Assembly: GCA_021307315.1 (NCBI GenBank)
Contig: JAJSPD010000009.1
Span: forward strand, 186,001 to 250,000
Length of the DNA stretch: 64,000 nt
Origin: Bisporella sp. PMI_857
Lineage: Eukaryota; Ascomycota; Leotiomycetes; Helotiales; Helotiaceae
Direction: 5' to 3'
The notes under the pieces are model-generated. The model saw only the letters and a list, made by a program, of their open reading frames with translations, was not told the origin of the DNA and did not search any database. This document shows positions 58,439 through 64,000 of this stretch, piece after piece. A program made the translations under genes and the position numbers. Each line of letters begins with the position of its first letter. The first letter of the stretch is position 1.

Positions 58439-59595
58439 TTATCCTTGCTGTCTGCGTCTCTTTCCAACTTGGGCTGAGAAACCTGTCTTGATGGCAGTGA
58501 CGCTGCGTCGGGACCCACACGAGTTGCAGGTGATGAAGTACAATCGGTTCTCTCCCTTGTTGAGCTCAGTATCGGGCATTTTGCAGGTCTTGCAGGTAAC
58601 ATATTCCACTATATTCTCGTTAGTATGAGCTGGCACTTGATAGCTTTGCTAAGCTTACTGATATATCTTCTTAACACGTTCTCAATCTGCTTCTGCTGGA
58701 AACGACCTTTGATAACAAGACGTCTGCTGCCATCCACGGAACCACTGGTACCTAACTCAGCAAATAGATATGAAGTAACATGCTCATCCGTTCTTTTCAT
58801 TCGCTTGCAGATCTCAGCAATATTGGCGAAAATAGTCTTCTTGTTTCCTTCACGCAAGCACTGAGGAGGAGGAATCTTGTAACTACGGGAACCGCTTGAG
58901 GCATGGTCGGGATTCTTTTGTGCGAGAAGCGTGAAAAATCGAGAGAGGAGGGCTTCATAGCCGATCAGTCTTGTGTCATCGTGCTCCCAGATGCCAGTTC
59001 CTTTCTCCATATCACCCAGATCTTCCGGTTGTGCCTCTCCGGATGTCGCTCCCTCAGCACCTTCTTCGCCATCGACGTTGAGAGCTGCAAGCTTAGATGC
59101 AAAATCGTCTTCGGAAGTCTCTTTAGGCTTCTTGCTCCTCTTCTTTTTCTTGAGCGAAGATAGATCTAGCCCTCCGTCGGCAGCGGATTCGGCGTCGCCA
59201 CCGTCCTCTCCCTCGCCATCCTCAACCTTAAGCGTCTTGCTCTTCTTCTTCTTTTTCATGCCCTTAAACATATCGGCAGAGTCATCTTTTGAGGCTGCCT
59301 CGTTATCTTCGAGGCCTTGGGGCGGGTCAGTGACTGTAACTAAATCTGCAAGGCATTTTAACGTACTATGTGACTGTGCAGTCTCCTTGTCATCATGGCC
59401 GCCCTCCGACATTGTGACCTCTCCGTTCTCGTCTACAATTGTAGTTCCTTCGCTGAAAGCAACAGATTTTCGTGGTTTTCGCTCCGACTTAACTTCCTGT
59501 AATAATGATGTTAATATGTGTGTTTCAAGCGGGGATGTGGCATTGAGGTGGGGTGTGCTGCCGAATGAAACAAAAATACGACTTACATCCGCCAT
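58439..59595 (-). CDS. SUI3: Translation initiation factor eIF2 subunit beta
   Basis: Three exons on the minus strand: 59595-59587 (only 9 nt, MAD), 59496-58659, 58608-58439 (338 aa). Two lysine blocks in the N-terminal half (MKKKKKSK and [11 protein letters not shown]) bind eIF5 and eIF2B. The core domain includes the conserved segment [20 protein letters not shown]. The C-terminal zinc ribbon shows [11 protein letters not shown] and [10 protein letters not shown]. The factor is part of the ternary complex that carries initiator tRNA to the ribosome in the cytosol. It is essential. The first intron is 90 nt, in frame and stop-free, so unspliced RNA would still encode a protein 30 residues longer. 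The family's usual opening (short MAD/E followed by [12 protein letters not shown]) supports splicing. Confidence 0.96.
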
Positions 59596-59961
59596 GATCG
59601 CAATTTGTGGCTTTCCGAGTTTCTTCGTGTAACGTGTAGCCCACTGGTTCGAAATAGTGTAGGCTTCGAGGCTGTCCTTTCTTGTGATTTTTGTCTTGGG
59701 AATGCGGTGCAGGCTCAAGTTCAAATCCAGAATAAAATAGTCAAAGGTGACTCAATTTGAGTTTCACGTGATCTATCTCGGCACGTCACCTTCGCGTAGC
59801 TTCGGTGCAGCGAGGCAATTCGAGCTTCGACGTAGCGACAGTTTACAACTAATTCCAAATCACATTCGATTCCCGCTAGACATCCAATGCATCCACGTTA
59901 CAGGCGGTAGCGCTTTCTGTGCTTCTTATAATTACAATAACTACAAAGCCATCACGCAACA
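59596..59961. promoter_or_regulatory. Divergent promoter region, eIF2-beta and Mim2-like genes
   Basis: 366 bases between divergent start codons. No TATA box is evident. Confidence 0.55.
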
Positions 59962-60351
59962 ATGTCTACATCAGACTCGTACATCATCCAAGATGCCATA
60001 TCTGAACCCTCTTACGAAGAAGACGACCTAGATTCTCTGCCATCATCTATAGACAGCAGTGATCTGGATAGTGAGGAATCGTCAGATGCAGAGAAGGAGT
60101 GGGAGGCGAGCCTGCAGCAGCTAGAATTGGTGCTGACTATGGTTATTATCCCGTATGCTGGGAAGTACTTCGGCCGGAAATTTGCGTATTACAGTGAGTA
60201 TAGCTTCAGAGGTTGGGGATTAGAATATTTACTGATTCCTTTGGTAGGCTGGGCGAAATGGATGGAGTGGATGTACCCTGTTGAGGTGCGATTCACGAAT
60301 AAGACGATCTTCAAGGCTGCTGGTGCTGTTGAAGCTGCTGCTTCGTTGTGA
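59962..60351 (+). CDS. MIM2: Mim2-like mitochondrial outer-membrane import protein
   Basis: Two exons: 59962-60193 and 60248-60351 (111 aa). The first 50 residues are very acidic (repeated D, E and S). One membrane-spanning segment follows near 55-75 (LELVLTMVIIPYAGKYFGRKFAYY), flanked by Gly/Arg/Lys. The end contains WAKWMEWMYPVEV. This acid-tail-plus-single-helix layout and the GKY-GRK motif match fungal Mim2, partner of Mim1 in inserting helical proteins into the mitochondrial outer membrane. The intron is 54 nt, in frame and stop-free; spliced, it joins FAYYS to WAKWME, as in homologues I recall. Without splicing the protein gains 18 residues. Confidence 0.72.
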   Translation: MSTSDSYIIQDAISEPSYEEDDLDSLPSSIDSSDLDSEESSDAEKEWEASLQQLELVLTMVIIPYAGKYFGRKFAYYSEYSFRGWGLEYLLIPLVGWAKWMEWMYPVEVRFTNKTIFKAAGAVEAAASL

Positions 60352-61175
60352 TAGGCACCATTGAGGAGAGACGACGCTCACCGATACACATCATGTCTAC
60401 TTGCAGAACATAATATCTTCTGTCACCTACGGGATTGGCGTTCACTCTAGCTGAACGAGGTACATCCCGTGGCTCATGTGTAATGAGTTTTATGGTAGCA
60501 TAGCAGATTGGGGAGCCGCCATGCGCAAATAATGGCATGTATAAAGCGAAATGGCTAAATTATGGAGGTAGAGCTCTAAAGTTGTTGTACATAAAGGAGT
60601 ATTGTCAGGAGCGTAGTATATGAAAAGAACGCTCTATAATTGTTTAGGCTCATGCCTTGACGAATGCTGTTTTCTTCTCTGAGTCTATGCCAACACTCGA
60701 TACCCTAGTCCATTATTTTATGCATGTGGAATTACTGTGAGACGGCTTCCTCATAAGCAGACAAGTCTATTAATATCGTGCCGAGTTATTGTAAAGTATC
60801 AAGAAGTAGCTCAGAAACAGAGTGATGATACTACAAATCAAGGAATTAATTCGTTTGCCTCCGCATAACCTTGTCATGATATACATATTAGGTATTCTAA
60901 AGCCATGCCACAAGCTGTCGACCAGCCATAGATACCCATAACCCTACAACGCAACGCCTTTTTGAATCAGAATTTCCTCCACCCATCATTCCTATGTTTT
61001 CATAACGCCGTAGCTGATGTTTTACCTCAATTTCCCATATGTTCCAAGTAACTACGGGTTTCCGCATTGGATGTCTAGACGACTCCTACACAAGTTTGTT
61101 AGCTTCTATGCCATAGACAAGGCAACAAGCACACAGTCAGATCATATAGTGCATAGGACCGCTCACCAGTTATAT
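60352..61175. other. Intergenic between convergent Mim2-like and MARVEL genes
   Basis: About 820 bases of AT-rich sequence, the expected 3' UTRs of the two genes. No other feature seen. Confidence 0.5.
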
Positions 61176-61720
61176 TTAAACCTGGGACATGGACGGCCCG
61201 CCTCTGCGAATGCCTCCGCCGACGCTTCCACGGCTGTTGAGCGCCGTGAGAGCAAGTGTAGCGGCAAAAGTGATGAATAGGAACCAGAAGAATGCGGTTG
61301 CAGCCTGTAGTTCGTGGCAACGCTTTGATGGATTATGCGAGCCGTTTGTTAAACTATTGCTGGTGACATAGCTCTGTCATCGAGTTAGCAACTGTATTTT
61401 GAACAAATATAGGCAATTCTCACTTTGTTGCCACAGCTATGGACGCCGAGCTTAGCCGCGAGCACAACCCCGGCGATGAAGTTGAAGAGGAGCGCGAGGC
61501 CATCTATAGCCAAGAGTGCAATTGGTAAAGCGACTTCCCGGACTGCTGCTACGATGCCGATAATAACAACTATCCACGACCATACGGCTGCGAAGATTGC
61601 ATAGTTAACAGCGCCAGGATTGCCTGCAAACGCTTCTGCGATCACATTTCCTACAAGGGCTGTAACGATAATGAGGAGGACGACTTGGAGACCTCTCAAA
61701 GCAATCAAAGGAATCTGCAT
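61176..61720 (-). CDS. MARVEL-domain integral membrane protein
   Basis: Two exons on the minus strand: 61720-61424 and 61373-61176 (164 aa). Four hydrophobic segments: about 6-28 (LRGLQVVLLIIVTALVGNVI), 40-62 (NYAIFAAVWSWIVVIIGIVA), 66-90 (ALPIALLAIDGLALLFNFI) and 124-144 (AATAFFWFLFITFAATLAL). Cysteines flank the third loop (HSCGNK, KRCHEL), as in fungal MARVEL proteins. The C-terminal tail is glycine/arginine-rich. The family includes Nce102, a plasma-membrane protein of eisosomes, but the many fungal MARVEL proteins differ in role. It is a small, single-copy-like membrane gene. The intron falls between AAK-LGVHSCGNK and SYVTSN. Confidence 0.85.
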
Positions 61721-62727
61721 GTTGAAGATTGTTGGAGATATGTAAGGCGATGTAGGATTTCAGAGCGATTTTATATTCAAGGGGTTGAGGTGCCAGATGT
61801 TTTCAGTCTGGGTTGCGTAGGTAAACAGTTTGACTTTGTACTCGGAAGAGCTGGGGAGCTCTAAACTGCCGATGACGACGGATGACCTTAAGAGCGTATG
61901 ACGCAGTTCCACGCCTTTCTCAATTGGGTCTAACCTTTTGAAAAGACTTCAACCACAGCACCGTTCTCGAATGCTGATGATGCTTACTTGGTAGACTTTA
62001 GCAGCTTGCCACAGGTAGTACGGTTAATGTAGTTCGTAGTTCGTAGTCTGTAGTTTGTATGAGCGGTTTGGAGTTTTTGTTTTATGGTTGTGAAAGCAGC
62101 TTCTTGGAAATAAAAAGCCCTCATTGTTGTCTTATAGGAATCGACTGACCGGGCAACACCCACAAAGCTTACACTGCCGCGCAATCATAGCCACCCATCC
62201 TTCTTCCATCGCTGATCCCAACACAGCGCGGCTAGTTTGTTTCATCCATATCGTGTTGTGATTCGATCGTATGATCCTTCACTTGTTTGATGTGCCGCGA
62301 TGCCTTTCCTTCCGAAAGGCCGAACAACTGCCCAAGCTCCTGGGGAAGCGGATCACTATGACGATGGCGGCGGCAAGCTCCTACAAGATCTATGTCTTAG
62401 CGCTTCAAGCCGAATTTATTCTAGGACATTGCTCGAGTCTTTTGTTTATTTACCTTATTGTCATTCGAAGATAGAGAGAGAGAGAGGGAACATTGTAAAA
62501 TAATCTGACGAGGGGTTCTCCCAATCCGCTACAGGCTCTCCAGAGTTTGATTTTATTACAATGTACTGAACTGCCGGCCTAGCCAAGAGTCAGTGCCGTT
62601 GTACCTGACAGAAATATTCTCAATGAATGGTTTTATGAATGCAAAGAATGTCTATCATATTTGACCATACAGTTGTGGTGTATTTTACACACTAGTCCTA
62701 CATATATCCCTTGCCCATCTAATGTTT
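61721..62727. other. Intergenic between COQ2 (3' end) and the MARVEL gene (5' end)
   Basis: About 1 kb. Near 62030-62060 there is a short repeat of a TAGT(T)CG-like unit (GTAGTTCGTAGTTCGTAGTC). No gene recognised. Confidence 0.5.
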
Positions 62728-63987
62728 CTATTCGTCTAACATCTCTTGCTTGGATGACAAGCTATCTGTTTTGGCATAGAATCGCAGAAGATAATCTCCT
62801 CCCAGTCCCGCTGAAATGGCCCCGCCAGTCAACAAGCAGCCATTCACAAACCACCACCAACAGTCTTTTACACTCTTCAAGTTGACTCTTTTGATCATGA
62901 TGGCAAGTGTGACTCCGGCTCCACCACAGCTTCCAGCAAAGAACACGGGACCAGCACCAGCTGCAAATCCAGCGGCTGCAAGTAATCCAATCTGTGTAAC
63001 AGCAAGCCCAGAGAGGATCTGCTTGGTCTGCGCATCATGTCTCAAGGCAATGCTCTTGATTCCGGCCTTTGCGTCATCCTTGATATCCATATGTGCATAA
63101 ATCATGTCGTATAGAACGGTCCAGGCGACATTTGAGGCGTAAAGTAAACCTGCCGCAGTTAAGGCAGCATTATTGTGAAGCAGATCAACTCCAAGGGCGG
63201 GGAATCCCATGATAGCGCCCCAGGAGAATGTCAAGCCGAGCATCGCCTGTGGATAGTGTGTTACTCGCTTTGCTAATGGATATGCAGTTACAAAGAGCAA
63301 GCTAGGGATACCGTAGAAAAGACATTGATATGGGAATTGAACAAGTATGCCGAGCCCGGCAATAAGCTGAACTCCAGTGAAGGCTAAAGCATTGAAAGGT
63401 GTGACCGCGCCGCGTGCGATCGGCCGCAGTCGAGTTCTTCGTACATGCGGGTCGAGATTTCGATCCCAAAGATCATTAATAGTACACCCTGCTCCTCTCA
63501 TGATAAGGGCCCCACTAAAAAAAAGAAGAGAAGTTCCGACAACTGAAAGAGGTGATGCCATAGGAACGGCGAGAGGCGCGGCTAGTAAAGTAGAGAATAA
63601 GCAAGGAAAGAAGAGGTAGTAGGTGCCTGCCGGCTTGTCTAATCGCACGAGCTCTGCATAGGGTATCCATGACGCTGGGAGAAGTGATAGAGGGCCAGTA
63701 GTTGGTGGTGTGTATTCTGCTAACGGCGTGCTTTCGTTACTCAATCGCGAGCCGCTCAAAGTAGTAGATGCATTTCTGTTGGTAGAGAGATGAATAGTCC
63801 TCTTTGCATTGCTGTCGTTGAGTATTTTTCTACTTTGCGGTGGTAAGCTGCTGGTAGCTCTCAATGAAATTAGATTGCAGCTGACTCTCATGCTACGTGT
63901 TCGCAAGCCCTTTTGAATTAAAGAGTTTCGGCAGCTTCCTGGAAGCTTCAGAAAGCCATTCACGAACCAAACACTTAGTACGCTCAT
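62728..63987 (-). CDS. COQ2: 4-hydroxybenzoate polyprenyltransferase (ubiquinone biosynthesis)
   Basis: Single exon, 419 aa. The UbiA superfamily motifs are intact: NDLWDRNLD (residues 171-179) and YDMIYAHMDIKDD (293-305), the two aspartate-rich sites that bind the magnesium-diphosphate of the prenyl donor. About eight or nine hydrophobic helices follow the first motif region. The N-terminal 80 residues are basic and serine/arginine-rich without acidic residues, as expected for a mitochondrial targeting sequence. The enzyme attaches the polyprenyl tail to 4-hydroxybenzoate in the inner mitochondrial membrane, the first membrane step of coenzyme Q synthesis. The start chosen is the first ATG; a later ATG at residue 33 would shorten the targeting signal. 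The gene starts near the window edge, so its promoter is outside. Confidence 0.96.
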   Translation of the reverse strand: MSVLSVWFVNGFLKLPGSCRNSLIQKGLRTRSMRVSCNLISLRATSSLPPQSRKILNDSNAKRTIHLSTNRNASTTLSGSRLSNESTPLAEYTPPTTGPLSLLPASWIPYAELVRLDKPAGTYYLFFPCLFSTLLAAPLAVPMASPLSVVGTSLLFFSGALIMRGAGCTINDLWDRNLDPHVRRTRLRPIARGAVTPFNALAFTGVQLIAGLGILVQFPYQCLFYGIPSLLFVTAYPLAKRVTHYPQAMLGLTFSWGAIMGFPALGVDLLHNNAALTAAGLLYASNVAWTVLYDMIYAHMDIKDDAKAGIKSIALRHDAQTKQILSGLAVTQIGLLAAAGFAAGAGPVFFAGSCGGAGVTLAIMIKRVNLKSVKDCWWWFVNGCLLTGGAISAGLGGDYLLRFYAKTDSLSSKQEMLDE

Positions 63988-64000
63988 GATGAAAAGAGAT

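Noticed and set aside
58973..59632. 219-codon + frame across eIF2-beta
   Set aside because: Antisense shadow of a gene with certain identity.

Overview
This window is nuclear DNA of a filamentous ascomycete (Pezizomycotina). The evidence is the short introns (mostly 45-90 nt) with GTNNGT donors and CTRAY branch points, and a gene set of fungus-specific families: Rds2/AcuM zinc-cluster regulator, Stc1, Dicer-like 2, IME2-type kinase, YPD1, Mim2, MARVEL and DUF7514. The style of the proteins reminds me of Leotiomycetes, but I cannot prove the class. I see no prokaryotic operons, CRISPR, rRNA, tRNA or intact transposon.

Layout. 1-560: 3' end of a CENP-Q-like kinetochore gene (+). 1281-3364: RDS2/acuM gluconeogenesis regulator (+). 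3808-7005: SPO22/ZIP4 meiosis gene (+). 8000-10298: DUF7514 protein (-). 12092-13331: Stc1-domain protein (-). A 5 kb gene-poor stretch leads into the IME2-like kinase (18320-20768, +). 22131-23132: GC-rich, intronless AKAP7-like 2H phosphoesterase (+). 24869-25526: YPD1 phosphorelay protein (-). A second gene-poor stretch (25.5-29.1 kb) precedes Dicer-like 2 (29084-34958, -), which is divergent from a coiled-coil gene (35502-37098, +). 38928-39689: zinc-finger-like protein (+). 41570-43811: Hsp70-like ATPase (-), divergent from an RCC1-repeat gene (44559-45798, +). 45917-47017: proteasome alpha2 (-), divergent from a membrane RING-CH protein (47479-48643, +). 49750-50409: unknown membrane-anchored protein (+). 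51090-52146: GT34 mannosyltransferase-like protein (+). 53326-55233: unknown protein with a GC-AG intron (-). 56228-57595: AIM24-family protein (-). 58439-59595: eIF2-beta (-), divergent from Mim2 (59962-60351, +). 61176-61720: MARVEL protein (-). 62728-63987: COQ2 (-).

How they fit together. Most genes are single-copy housekeeping genes (translation, proteasome, ubiquinone, mitochondrial import, phosphorelay, gluconeogenesis). Two themes recur within the first 35 kb: meiosis (ZIP4, IME2-like kinase, and a kinetochore gene at the edge) and RNA silencing/heterochromatin (Stc1-domain protein, DCL2). There is no sign that they form a physical cluster with shared control, so this may be chance.

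I found no clearly new biological system. The most notable sequence observations are the microexons of dcl2 (16, 13 and 12 nt, two of which build the ATP-binding loop), the zinc cluster of RDS2 spread over three exons, one GC-AG intron, several in-frame stop-free introns, a mannosyltransferase homologue with a non-standard DXD position, and a GC-rich island. Exon joins were derived by hand from splice signals and reading-frame continuity. Every full gene model given has a coding length divisible by three, but ends can be off by a few bases.
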